In this document: positions 13,001-24,065 of the stretch, one piece after another | Layout: each line of letters starts with the position of its first letter | How positions within the stretch are numbered: position 1 is the stretch's first letter | Assembly: GCF_048544455.1 (NCBI RefSeq) | Contig: NC_133536.1 | Location: forward strand, 192,823,325-192,887,324 | Reading direction: 5' to 3' | DNA length: 64,000 nucleotides | From: Silene latifolia | Lineage: Eukaryota; Streptophyta; Magnoliopsida; Caryophyllales; Caryophyllaceae | The notes under the pieces: generated by a model | Databases searched by the model: none | Seen by the model: only the letters and a program-made list of their open reading frames with translations | What the model was told of the DNA's origin: nothing | Program-made: the position numbers and the translations under genes

Positions 13001-16000
13001 AGATCAATTTGTCAGCCCCACTTCCACCACCTCCTCCTCCACTTCCTCCCTCTTTTGAACAATCTCCTTCTCTTAATAACAGTATCATAATATCAAAGCC
13101 TCCTCTTTCGCCTCCTCCTCCGCCACCCCCTCCCCCTCTCCCTGCTTTGAATCAGTCTTCATCTTTTGATGCTAAGAACTTTTTGACAGCGCCGCCACCT
13201 CCTCCTCCTCCTCCTCCTTTCACTCCTAGTACAACTACTCTTGCTCCTCCCCCCACTCCGCCACCACCTCCAAAATCATCAGTTTCTTCTTCAAGTAATG
13301 GTTTATCAACATCAGTGCCTCCTCCGCCACCTCCTCCTAAAGTTGTATCTAAAGAAATTGGACTGTCAAACTCCAGTAAAGCTCCACCCGTGCCACCTCC
13401 GCCCGCACCTTTTGGCAAAGGTTTGCCTAAAACTAATAGTTCTGCCCAGCCTCAAGCTTCTGGTACTAATGGACCTGTCCCACCACCCCCTGGACCTCCA
13501 GGTGCAAAAGGACGGACCTCATCTCGCCTTACACTAAGGACCCAGGGGCAGTCCAAAAAGGCTAATCTGAAGCCATATCATTGGTTGAAGTTAACAAGGG
13601 TTATGACGGGTAGCTTATGGGCAGAGGCTCAAAAAAGTGATGAGGCTTCTAAGTAAGTGCTTGTCCCAAGCTCGCATATCTGATGTTTTTACCATTTAGT
13701 TCCTTAACTGACCGAGGTTTTCACTTTTCTCCATTTTCTTATTATTTTTTTAGAGCTCCGGAATTTGATTTGTCAGAACTTGAGAATCTCTTTGCAGCAT
13801 CCGTTCCAAATTCAGAGAATGGGGGCGTAGATGGCAAACCAAGCCGTAGGGCTGCAGGGCCTAAAAAGGATAAAGTTCAGCTGGTAATAGTTTACTCAGG
13901 TTTGAGTATCATAACTCCCAATTTGTTTAAGACTAAGGTTTTGATGTAATGTTGAGCATGCGCTTTAATTGCGGGTAGTCAGGTACTCATGGCCTTGGTT
14001 CAAAATCTGCCAACATCAAATTGCCCCCATGGGCTCCCTAGACATCAAAAAAAGTTTGCTCATCCAGTAACATTGTAAATAAATTTAATGTTCTTTTTGC
14101 CCATTATTAGGTATTATCGTCTTATTTCTGGTAGATTCCCACGTATGCCCATTCTTCTTTGGCTTATTCTTGGTGTAATTTTAGAGCTTCTTACTCAATA
14201 ATGAGATTCCTTTGAATTGTATAACCACTGTAGCAAAAATGGAAAAAAAGGCATTTGGAGGGTGTTGTCGTTAAGAGTTCCTAATTCCTATCAAGTGATT
14301 CATTGTGCAATAAAAAATTGTGTGCCTTAGCAGATAAATTCTCTTTCGATTGTCCCCCTAGTATCCGTCTTTTCATTACTAGCTTTTTATTGCCAGGTGT
14401 TTATACAAGTACCATGTTAATATGTTTGCATGCCTTATCTGATCCTTTTGCATGACTTCATTGCAGATTGAGCTAAGGCGAGCATACAATTGTGAAATAA
14501 TGCTTTCGAAGGTCAAAATTCCACTGCCTGATCTAATGGTAACTTCATCACACTGTTTGCAACTTTGAACTTTTTTTTTTTAAAATTTATTTATGCTTTG
14601 ATGATGAACCTCAACTAGGGCCGGTTAAACTTCTAGAAGTATATGACAATACTGTACTTGCTGATTAGTACTTATAAGTTACGGAAAATTCACGTGGTAC
14701 CCTCAAATTTTGCCATTTTGTACGTGGTACCCAACTTTTTAAGTTTGTGCACATGTTATCCTTGAAATTTGATTTTGAAGCACAACGTACCCTTTTTATC
14801 GTTATTAAAATTTTCAAGTGAGCATAAATCATAGACCAGAAATCAGAATTGACTAATTTTTTTTTTTCAAACTAATTATCTCTTCGCGATCTATAGATTG
14901 ATAAAATGAAAATGGTCATTCGGAAATTTAAGATCGAAAATATGGTTGATTTGAGATTTTCGTTTAAAAAAACCCTATAAAATGTCGGTCAACAATTTAT
15001 TTTCTCTCAAATCGTAGATTATGAAGAGATAATCATTTTAGGAAAAAAAACTGTCAGATTCTGAATTCCGGTCTAGGAGTTATGCGCAATTGAGTTTTTT
15101 TATAGCGACAAAAAAGGCATGTTGTACATGAAAATCAAACATGGAGGGTATTATGTACACAAACTTAAAAAGTTGGGTACCACGTGCAAAATGGCAAAGT
15201 TCGAGGGTACCACGTGAATTTTCCGTATAAGTTATAAGAAATGTTGTGGTATTAGAAACATTTCTTAAAGGCTCTGCCTTTTTAATTTATTCATGTAACC
15301 TTGATACAGAATGCCGTACTTGCTTTAGATGATTCAGCTTTGGATGTTGATCAAGTTGACAACCTAATAAAATTTTCGCCAACAAAGGAAGAGATGGAGT
15401 TATTAAAGGTAATAGATTTGACAGAGACATCTTTGCTTTGGAGTCATGCAGAACTTTCACCATAAGAAATATTTTTTTTGTACTATTCTTTGTTTGCCAT
15501 TTTCTGACTGTTTTATCTTCCATCATATCCTTGTTCATTAAATTTATTTGGTCAGGGATACAAGGGTGATAAGGAGAATCTTGGAAAATGTGAAAAGGTT
15601 TGTAAATTTCTTTATTCATCCTGTATATGCAAAATTTCTGTTCTATCTTGAAATTGTCTGTTCTGTAAAACGTTTTCTGGCATACTGTAACACACAACCA
15701 ATTCTTAAGATTATAACAATATCGTAGTCCCTTTGTTCACGAACAAACTTCCTAGTTTCCGTTTCAGGTTGTCCATGAATAGTCTATTGCATGGGTTTAT
15801 TAATTTTTTTTTTTCTGTTGTTTGTATTCATTACAGTTTGTGACCCCACATTTTTTAAATTTGTATCTTCATCTACATCTTACTATTTTTCTCAATTTTG
15901 TGCAAAACAAACAAGGAAGTTTATTCATGGACAGAGGGAGTAGTTGATACTTAATTTCAAGATGAACTTGCATTTTGTTAAAGAGATGGCATAATTATAA

Positions 16001-19000
16001 TGTTATATTGCCGTTTGGTTATTTTCATGCTGCAACTATTACAGATAGTTACTCCCTCCAATTTTCTTATATCTTCCCTCTTTCCTTTTTCACACAAGTT
16101 TGATTATCTTCCCTCTTTCCTTTTTTGGTAAGTTTCATTCATTTTTTATTAATTTATCTCTCCTAAAAAATCAACAACTCTCATTACTTTATCTATTCTT
16201 TATTCATCATTCATTCTTTATTATTTTCTCTCACCTATAAATTTCACAATTTACAATAATTTATTCTACTTTATTCCTTCTTTCTTCCCCTTTCTTAATT
16301 TTTGTGCCCAAAAGAAAGGGGAAGATATAAGAAACTTGGAGGGAGTATATCTGATGGTTGCATTTTTCAATGATTTTGGTACAGTTCTTCTTAGAGTTGA
16401 TGAAAGTTCCACGAGTTGAATCAAAGCTAAGAGTTTTTTCATTTAAAATGCAGTTTAATTCTCAGGTTAGTGATTTATATCTCTTGGTCATCCGTTGGTT
16501 TGTGCGCTTCTGTGGGCATATGTTAATGTGTTTAATTTTTTCCTCCCTTTTTCTGTATTCTAGTTGTGTGATCTCCGGAAAGATTTACAGACAGTGAATT
16601 CGATATCAGAGGAGGCAAGTTTTCTCTACTATACTTGGTTTTCTTTCTCTAATTTTGCTTTTGAATTAGAGACGTTCATGCGGGCCGGGTTTAGGGCTTG
16701 GCAAAGACATGAGTTTTGATGCATCTATTCGAAAAATCTCATGATTGGGCTCCCGCTTTCATTTTCAGATCAGAACTTCAGTGAAGCTGAAAAGAGTTAT
16801 GCAAACAATTCTGTCTTTGGGCAATGCATTAAACCAAGGGACTGCTCGAGGTGACTAAAAACTCTATTGTATTTCCTGAAAAGCATTTTACACGACTTAC
16901 AGGCATATCATGCTGTCTTTTCTCGTTCTCATGATTTCACTTTTCGCTTCGTTCCTATAGGTTCTGCTGTAGGCTTTCGACTGGATAGCCTTCTTAAACT
17001 CACAGATACCCGTGCGCGGAACAGCAAGATGACTCTCATGCATTATCTGTGCAAGGTAATGTTACCTCAATTACTTTTGGTGTGCAAATATAAAATTTTC
17101 CTTCTCCTGTGTCTCTATTGCTTATATTTTACATCATAGTACTATGAAGCAAAACAGGTTAGAAATTACGGTCTAAAAATTGGTTATTCCCTTATATTCT
17201 CTTGGAATCTGTCTCATTGACTCATTGATATTGCAAGGGAAATGTTGCGTACGTCAGATACCCCCTACTCCACGTTGGTGTTAATATAAACATGTTTTTC
17301 CCCTCTCTTTTCTTACTGCCAATTATCTTGCAAGTTACTAATACTCTACTTGCTAAACTACAGGTTCTTGCTGAAAAGCTACCCGAACTCTTAGAGTTTC
17401 CTAAAGACTTGACTAGTTTGGAGGGCTCAACAAAGGTATTGAATGTTTCCATGGAGCTATCTCCATAAACAAATTTTAATATAATTCAGAACAACAGGGA
17501 AGTATTACCGATAGAAGATGATTTTATGTTTGGATTCAACATAGGGTGTCCATGGAGCTATCTCCATAAACAAATTTTAATATAATTCAGAACAACAGGT
17601 ACCGATAGAAGATGATTTTATGTTTGGATTCAACATAGGGTGTGCATCATGGTTATGGTTACCGAATTCGCTCGGTGCCCTACGAATCGCGAACTGTTAA
17701 AAGCGAATTCTATTATGTTGCTTACTGAAAATATATATAACACACATTCTATAAGAGCGAGTCGCGAATTGGTAAGGACACGTATTCATAGCGAATTCGG
17801 TAACCATGGTCACTGTGCATTGATTCTCTGGTTTTGTGATTGTCCTGGTGTTTATCCATTAGTTTACTGTTTAATGTCTATATCATAATCTAACGGGTAT
17901 TTTACACTAATAATGTTTGGAAAAATTCCCTTGTGTCCCAGACATGAGTCCTCATGACCATGTTAGAGATTACTGGGAACCAAGGACTCTCGGTCCCTTG
18001 GACTAGCAGATTGAAATCTAGATTAACGTATTCTTTTTTTTTTTTTTTGAAATATAGATTAACGTATTCTAAAATAGCCTGATGATTGCAAAATTGAAAT
18101 CAAATATATTATCTTTTCAAATAGCTTCACTACAATTCATGAAGTACCATGCTTTGCAGATACAACTGAAGTTCTTGGCTGAAGAAATGCAAGCAATAAG
18201 CAAAGGGATCGAAAAGGTTGTTCAGGAGCTGACTGCTTCAGGAAATGATGGCCCTGTTTCAGAAGCGTTTTGTAAGGTATAGTATCTTATCTCCTCCACT
18301 CTCCTCTGCCCTTCCCTCAGTTGTCTTTTTAGAATTACTTGGCGACCTCCATGATTGCGGTTCTGCATATAACTACTGCGAATCTTGTTTGAGACGATCT
18401 TACATACCTATAACCTATGTAATTATCACACTGTTGTATTGGTCTGACGTGTAAAACCGTTCCGTAGAAGTTTTTGTAGTTAAACTCAAGAGTAAAATGA
18501 ACTTGTACCCCTCTTTTTTTTACCTGCTGATTGCAGCTTGTTTAAATATATAAGAATGAATGAAAAGGCAAGTTTATGTGACAAGTGTCATGTTTGCTTT
18601 GCATTTTACGTGGCATACCAGAATAACTCACTCAACAAAAACCTTCTGAAAATATATGCATGTACAAAAATTATACTCCATACAGCTTCGACATTGAAGA
18701 GTGATTAGAGGAGTGTTGAAGAAGTTGACACAGTACTTTCTACCCCTATGAGGGGAGCCAAAGATTCCCCACAGAAATACCATTATCTTCCTTTTTTTGG
18801 TTGTTTAATCAAGCACATATTTGCAAAAAAATTGTTTGTAAAAAAATCATCTTTAAAAGGTCACAACTCTACTCAAACAATATTACTCCAATGCCTTCAA
18901 GATTCCCCGCCTATGACAACGTAAGGGGTGCAGGGCTCACACATGGGCAACCGTACATCCGTACACCTGTGTTTAAAACACGGGGAGATGGCCCATAAGA

Positions 19001-20606
19001 ATTGTCAAGGGTTTAGTGTGACATTTTGCTTTATTTCATCACAAATGTAAAGCATAGTGTTACTCATGGAGCCTGAATCTGAGGCGAGAGAGCTTCCTTT
19101 ATCTATTATTTAAGTTCTGGCATAGTGATGCATTAGCTGCAATGCTAATTAGGGAGACACATATTATTGATACCTATGATTTGTCACAAGTCAAGTGTGA
19201 TGTCTGATATCTTTGTTACACATACGCCTCTATCATTATAGTCGACACTCTGCGCACATCCCTTTTTTGAGGATTTTTCGTTTAGCTTCAAATATATAAT
19301 CTATTTATTTTTTTTCCACCATTCTGACGAAGTGCTTTTCTTCTTGATCATGATTAGACTTTGAAGGAGTTCCTTGCTTTTGCGGAAGGTGAAGTAAGGG
19401 CTTTGGCTTCCTTATATGCAGTCGTGGTATGTTTATCTATTATTGATAACATTCTTTTCTCTTTTAAAATTATTGAGAGCAAGTAGCTACTATGACAAAA
19501 AGGAGTGAATGAAATTCTTGTAGTAATCCTCAACCGCAAATATCATTGACAACTGGATCAGCTGATAAATTCAAAAAAAATTCGTTCCAAAATTTGTGTA
19601 ATATTCATCATCGACGTGATTGGCAATTTTTTGTAATGTGCCATCTGGTTGCATTTTTTCAGGGTAGAAATGCAGATGCTTTGGCAATGTATTTCGGTGA
19701 AGATCCAGCGAAGTGTCCATTTGAACAAGGTACTAGTCAATAGTCATTCTCATTTATGGGCCCTTCAGGACAGTATGAAGTTTATCACAGGACAGTTTAA
19801 AATAAGATTGTGTTTTCATATTGCACATGGTGTTCGACAATTTTTAGTAATTATTTCAATATGCTGGTATAAATCAAATTGTATACAATTCTGGCATTTT
19901 GAATTGAAGTACCAGTCGGTCATTGCAAGTCATGACATATGAGTTATCCGTAAGCAACCTAACTGTCTGACCCCCTTTACTTGACTACGGGCAGCAGTCT
20001 TGTAAGGCACGGGGTAATGCTGTTGACCTGTTGTTATTAATGATTGACTACCTAATTTGATTTGCCGTTTTGTGTACTCCGAAAGACGTTTAGTTTACCC
20101 CCATCATTTCAATAAAGGGTTGATATTAGTTTTTGGGCGGCAATTACAGTCAATTTGTTCCTCTTTGTCAAGACTTAAGGTAGAATATCAAGTTCTAAGT
20201 AGCTAGATTCTGCTGTTTTCGGGGGTCAGCGTCATTGTCCTTTCCTAACATACTGCAAACTCTCGATTGTTTTTTATTTAGTGAAGTGGATTCTTGTACG
20301 TCCTCAAAAGCATACTTTTTCCTATATCTTTAATCACTTGAAAACTGTTTTTTGGCTGCAGTGGTGGCTACGTTACTAAACTTTGTAAGGATGTTCATTC
20401 GAGCTCATGAAGAAAACTGTAAACAGATAGAGCTTGAAAAGAAAAGGGCTGAGAAGGAAGCTGCCGAGAATGAGAAACTGAAGACGGGTTCTCGCTTGAA
20501 AGACTCTGACAAGCATGTTCCTTCCCCACGGAATATCGGAGGCCCGAGAATATCAGTGGACGATCTTGGTGTATTAGATAAGAGGGACCATGGTTTGAAT
20601 CATTGA
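7053..20606 (+). CDS. Class II formin (PTEN-like, C2, FH1, FH2), 17 exons
   Basis: Actin-nucleating formin of the plant class II type. Exons: 7053-7125, 9168-9868, 11043-11264, 11833-13652, 13754-13883, 14467-14538, 15310-15408, 15556-15597, 16385-16465, 16564-16614, 16769-16850, 16961-17055, 17364-17435, 18160-18276, 19358-19426, 19663-19729, 20362-20606. All join in frame to 1,345 codons. The start, MALFRKFFYRKPPDG, is the conserved family N-terminus. Residues 1 to about 190 are PTEN-like with P-loop HCERGG (125-130): the Cys is kept but the Arg that ends an active phosphatase loop is absent, so membrane binding rather than catalysis is expected. A C2-like part follows (to about 340), then an acidic/serine-rich linker. 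FH1 (about 582-890) has roughly a dozen polyproline tracts that would bind profilin. FH2 runs from about 907 (LKPYHWLKLTR) to about 1300 with LGNALNQGTARG and KMTLMHYLCK; the tail is basic and coiled. Intron 10 is GC-AG. The exon 3 donor (GAG|GTGCAC) and exon 4 acceptor are weak. Confidence 0.93.
10093..10279. mobile_element. Short fold-back MITE in formin intron 2
   Basis: The left end TATGTTGCTCAGACTC pairs with the right end GAGTCCAAGCAACATA, giving imperfect terminal inverted repeats around about 190 bp. The interior carries inverted copies of a GTGTCCAAGTGTC / TATCCGACATGGGTAC motif, so most of the element can fold back. Related text occurs at 5017-5326 and at 8505-8620 (also within this gene). 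No target duplication was identified with confidence. Confidence 0.6.
14681..15226. mobile_element. Fold-back MITE with 7-bp target duplication
   Basis: The 546-bp element begins ACGGAAAATTCACGTGGTAC and ends with the reverse complement. The arms match for about 75 bp with few mismatches, and a weaker inverted relationship continues almost to the middle (for example AGACCAGAAATCAGAATT against the complement of AATTCCGGTCTAGG). It is bounded by ATAAGTT at 14674-14680 and 15227-15233. It lies in intron 6 of the formin gene. Long arms suggest a Mutator-like or other fold-back family, but 9 bp would be expected for a MULE. Confidence 0.85.
15727..15940. mobile_element. Stowaway-like MITE in formin intron 8
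   Basis: The left end GTCCCTTTGTTCACGAACAA and the right end GTTTATTCATGGACAGAGGGAG are inverted repeats of the CTCCCTCYGT type. TA flanks both sides (15725-15726, 15941-15942), as expected for Tc1/Mariner-type Stowaway elements. No coding content. Confidence 0.75.
16052..16345. mobile_element. Stowaway-like MITE in formin intron 8 (second)
   Basis: The left end CTCCCTCCAATTTTCTTATA pairs with the right end TATAAGAAACTTGGAGGGAG. TA duplications lie at 16050-16051 and 16346-16347. The interior is AT-rich with short CTTCCCTCTTTCC repeats. It lies about 110 bp from the previous Stowaway-like element, in the same intron and upstream of exon 9. Confidence 0.82.
17447..17642. repeat. About 100-bp tandem duplication in formin intron 13
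   Basis: CCATGGAGCTATCTCCATAA is found at about 17448 and again at about 17550, each followed by the same text through TTTGGATTCAACATAGGGTG. The first copy has an extra GGAAGTATT-like insertion of about 7 bp relative to the second. The near identity indicates a recent duplication. It starts only about 12 bp after exon 13. Confidence 0.85.
17656..17803. mobile_element. Small fold-back element in formin intron 13
   Basis: The left end GGTTACCGAATTCGCT is the exact reverse complement of AGCGAATTCGGTAACC at the right end, and a second inverted pair follows inside (AATCGCGAAC against GTCGCGAATT). It is about 150 bp long with an AT-rich centre, and lies directly after the intronic tandem duplication. 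The family was not identified and no clear target duplication was seen. Confidence 0.65.
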
Positions 20607-21818
20607 CCTCCGTTTTGCTTTTTTGGAATCATCGACCTCAGGTCGTTTGACTATTCAGCAGCCCCCGGCCCTCACCCGACAGTTCTGAAACCCGTCGTTG
20701 GGTGAAATGATATAGTTGTGTAAATAGCTGATGCCATGCTCCACCTGTATATGTTCGATTGTTAATTGTTACTCGTTAGTGCATAGGAAAATGTATAGCA
20801 TAGTAAGAAGGGTGGAGTATGTATGTTGCTAGATTCTTCATTGTATTTACCCTTTATCGTTTTGGTCCCTATATATATATATGTGTCTAATTACATTACA
20901 TTTATAATGTCTCCAATTAATTTTATCAATCAAATAATATTCTGATTTCATGTGCCACATTACATTTATATTGTCTCTAATTATTTTTTATCAATAAAAT
21001 AATATTCTCAAGTCCTTTGGAAATATCTATCTTATCGTACAACTCACCCAATGAGAAGGGTACATTTAGATTATCCTAAGTTATTTACGGCAAATGTTGT
21101 TAATTTCAGTTTTCTTTAATGGTTGGTGGTGTATGGTAATGGGGATCACCCGGTACAAATAAGAGTTTCTCGGTTGTTCCAGGTACAAATAAGAATTTCT
21201 CCTTTTTTTCTTACGCACACGTGTCCTAGAAGTATTCTTACCGACAATGTAGTTGTCAGCGGTGTTTATGGGACTTGTTAGTGATTGAACTCAGAAACTT
21301 TTATAATAAAACTCATAATTTTTAAAACAAAACTCGAAAGCTTTAATTTAATGCTCAGAAACTACATCATCTGATGTAGTACATCAGATGTATAGTATAC
21401 TTAGTGATGATTAAATCTATGAACTTCGTTTTGTATTCATTGATTCCCTTGAGATTTGCATTATGTTGATTTTGATTTTATCATATATTTTTTTTCACTT
21501 TTTTGTTGTTTAGATTACATCATTGTCATTATTCTTTGAAATTGGTTGGTAATCGACTTCTCATAACCGTTACTCCGTATAAACTTATTAAATCTACACT
21601 AATATATGTAACTTAGTATTGCATAACAATTACTCTAAATTGTTTACCTTTTTTTTTTTTTTTTATGATTGGAATGAATGGAATAATTAACCCCCTATTA
21701 GAAAGTTAGAAATTCACTTATGTTTTAAGCCAACAATTTATAACATATATAATTAAAATGACTTTGTATTGAATAAATTCCTCAAATGCAAAATTGTACA
21801 GCAAACATTTACAAGAAT
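20607..21818. other. Intergenic between convergent formin and CIPK genes
   Basis: 3' flank of the formin gene on one side and of the CIPK gene on the other. It contains an imperfect duplication of about 75-bp period at 20884-21013 (ACATTACATTTATAATGTCT / ACATTACATTTATATTGTCT), with an AATAAA-type signal near 20992, and a poly-T run near 21650. No further gene recognised. Confidence 0.5.
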
Positions 21819-23147
21819 TCAGTCAGACAAGCCAAAACAACGTTTAGTGACACTCCCACCACTACTACCCTTCCCATTATTATTATACCAATCACCTTGC
21901 CATTTCCAAACAACATCCTCCATTGCCGGCCTTACCTCTTCCTCCATCAACCTCACATACTCGACACAATCCCCGGACCACCTCGAAAACTCAACCACCT
22001 TAATCTCCGGTGACACATCGAACACTCGCACTGAAATGACCATCTTACCCTTCCTACCCACCTCTTCCCCTCTCAATACAATCCTCACTACCCCTTTCTC
22101 CTTACACACATTATAATTCAAACCCTTAGCCAAATCCTCCACCTTATTCACAAGACTCATTGTTGAACAATTCGTCACAAACGTCGTACCTAATCTCCTC
22201 TTCTTCGTCTCAAACAAACTCGATAAATCCAACCCTGAAGCCATCAATTGTATAAAATCAAATGCATTGAAAGAAACACTTGAAATCGAACACCTTGAAC
22301 CCTCCAATTGACTTGAACCATAGGGATGATGATACCCTTTTGTAAACCAAGTTGTACTAATTATTTCAAACATTGTAATTCTTTCACTTGGTTTCGGCAT
22401 TAACATCTTATGTACCAATCCCTTAATATCCTTAGGAAAATCCGATGGAAATTCGTACTTACCAACTCGAATTTTCCACATCATTCTCATCCGATTTTCA
22501 TCTTGAAATGGAGGATAACCAGCAATCAATGCAAATAAAATCACCCCACATGACCAAATATCCGATTTTTTCCCATCATACCCTTCACCTTTTACAATTT
22601 CCGGAGCCATATAAGCAAATGCACCACAAGGAGTGTACAAAAGTGTATCAGACTTGTCGCGGTCTCCCCCTGGTAACGTTGCCAACCCAAAATCAGCCAA
22701 CTTTAGATTTTCTCCACTGGAGTCTAATAAAATATTTTCCAGTTTAAGGTCACGGTGACATACACCCCGACTATGACAAAACTCGACGGCTGTGATGAGT
22801 TGTTGGAATAACTTCCTAGCCAAGTTTTCTTCCAGCTTTCCTCCATGTAATACCTTGGTGTACAAGTCACCACCTCCAACATACTCCATGACCAAGTATA
22901 TAGTTGTTTTAGTTGCCATGACTTCTTTGAGGTCAACAATGTAGGGATGTTTGACTAAGGGCATAACCGAGATTTCCCTCTTGACTTGCTCCGACATCCC
23001 CTGTTTCTTCACTTCATCCTTGCTGATTGTTTTGATTGCCACCGTTTCGCCGGTTGAAATATGCCTTGACTTGTATACTTTTCCGAAATTGCCCTTCCCT
23101 AGGAGCTTTCCTAGCTCATACTTGCCAAATAAGACTTTCCCTTCCAT
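21819..23147 (-). CDS. CBL-interacting protein kinase (CIPK/SnRK3), intronless
   Basis: A 442-residue Ser/Thr kinase that would be activated by calcineurin B-like calcium sensors. Kinase domain, about residues 9-268: glycine loop GKGNFGKV, VAIK lysine 39, HRD 131-133, Asn 138, DFG 152-154, APE 181-183, ending near WFTKGY. A junction follows, then the NAF/FISL motif (NAFDFIQLMASGLDLSSLF, from residue 294) that binds CBL proteins and holds the kinase inactive. A phosphatase-interaction-type region and C-terminal lobe (to 442) complete the protein. There are no introns, as in the intronless CIPK clade, and length is normal. Two changes from the usual consensus: HRDLKLEN for HRDLKPEN, and TPCGAFAYMAPE for the usual TPCGTPAYVAPE at the P+1 loop. 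The member number cannot be assigned. The frame is fully open and the start fits the family. Confidence 0.93.
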   Translation of the reverse strand: MEGKVLFGKYELGKLLGKGNFGKVYKSRHISTGETVAIKTISKDEVKKQGMSEQVKREISVMPLVKHPYIVDLKEVMATKTTIYLVMEYVGGGDLYTKVLHGGKLEENLARKLFQQLITAVEFCHSRGVCHRDLKLENILLDSSGENLKLADFGLATLPGGDRDKSDTLLYTPCGAFAYMAPEIVKGEGYDGKKSDIWSCGVILFALIAGYPPFQDENRMRMMWKIRVGKYEFPSDFPKDIKGLVHKMLMPKPSERITMFEIISTTWFTKGYHHPYGSSQLEGSRCSISSVSFNAFDFIQLMASGLDLSSLFETKKRRLGTTFVTNCSTMSLVNKVEDLAKGLNYNVCKEKGVVRIVLRGEEVGRKGKMVISVRVFDVSPEIKVVEFSRWSGDCVEYVRLMEEEVRPAMEDVVWKWQGDWYNNNGKGSSGGSVTKRCFGLSD

Positions 23148-24065
23148 TATAAGTAACTTAACAAAAACCCAAAACTGGACGACAATAAGTCAACGAGTAG
23201 GGTTTAATTTAAGGAGGTTCAGATGTACGCAACTCAATGATAACCCATTTTAGTAAAAAATGGGTGACCAAAAAAGAGGAAAATTGAGGTAGATAGAATC
23301 GAAAAAAGAAATCAAAGTGTCCTGAATCCAATGGAACAGGAGCACCTTGATTTTTCATCAAATGTTCAGGGGGTGTAAGCAAATATAAAGGGAACAATTA
23401 TTATAGGTGATGTTACATGAAATATTTAAAATTATTATATGGTTGTAATCTTATCCAAAAGGAAATTTTCAATTGATTTAATACGAAAATATGATGTGGT
23501 GGTTGTTTTATTTTAATGAAATTATTCATGGATTTGGTATTAAGAGTTCTAAGTTTGCTGGAGTGATATGTATGTCTAATGAATAATGTCCTTTTGTTTG
23601 CAAATAGCCAATATGTTTGGTTATCTTGTGAAGATGACCTTTGTCTCTTGGACTTCAACAAAAAAATTTCTTCTGGAATGATTTTTTTTTTTTTTTTTAA
23701 AATATGATAAGAGAATCCACGTCCGTTATCTTTTGATCAGATGTGTATCATGTAAACCTTAAGACAATTATGATCACCGAAAAACCGCCTATATAGTTAT
23801 ATTAGGTGAATCACTCTAACTTTAGCCAGAAATTTACTTACCCATAGACCGATTGAATCAACTCATATAGGCAAAAGTTAATTTTATGTACACCTAAGAT
23901 GTTTGCAAGCATTTGTTCGGAATATTAATCTTATGTACACCTAAGAGGCTAAGAATAATATGTGAAATTCTTATTGTCCAATGTATGTGGTGTCCACTAA
24001 GTCCATCCATGGAGTCATAGATCGTGGATGTCATTTGTGCAAAAGCTATGTGAAAGTGAGTGATT
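23148..24065. other. CIPK 5' flank and intergenic
   Basis: Upstream of the CIPK start (the gene points left). AT-rich with a long poly-T run near 23680. No coding region, element ends or clear promoter motif recognised. Confidence 0.4.

Noticed and set aside
12492-13537. Long glycine-, histidine- and leucine-rich open frames over the formin FH1 region
   Set aside because: They are other-frame and antisense readings of the polyproline (CCN)n tracts in exon 4 and have no independent support.
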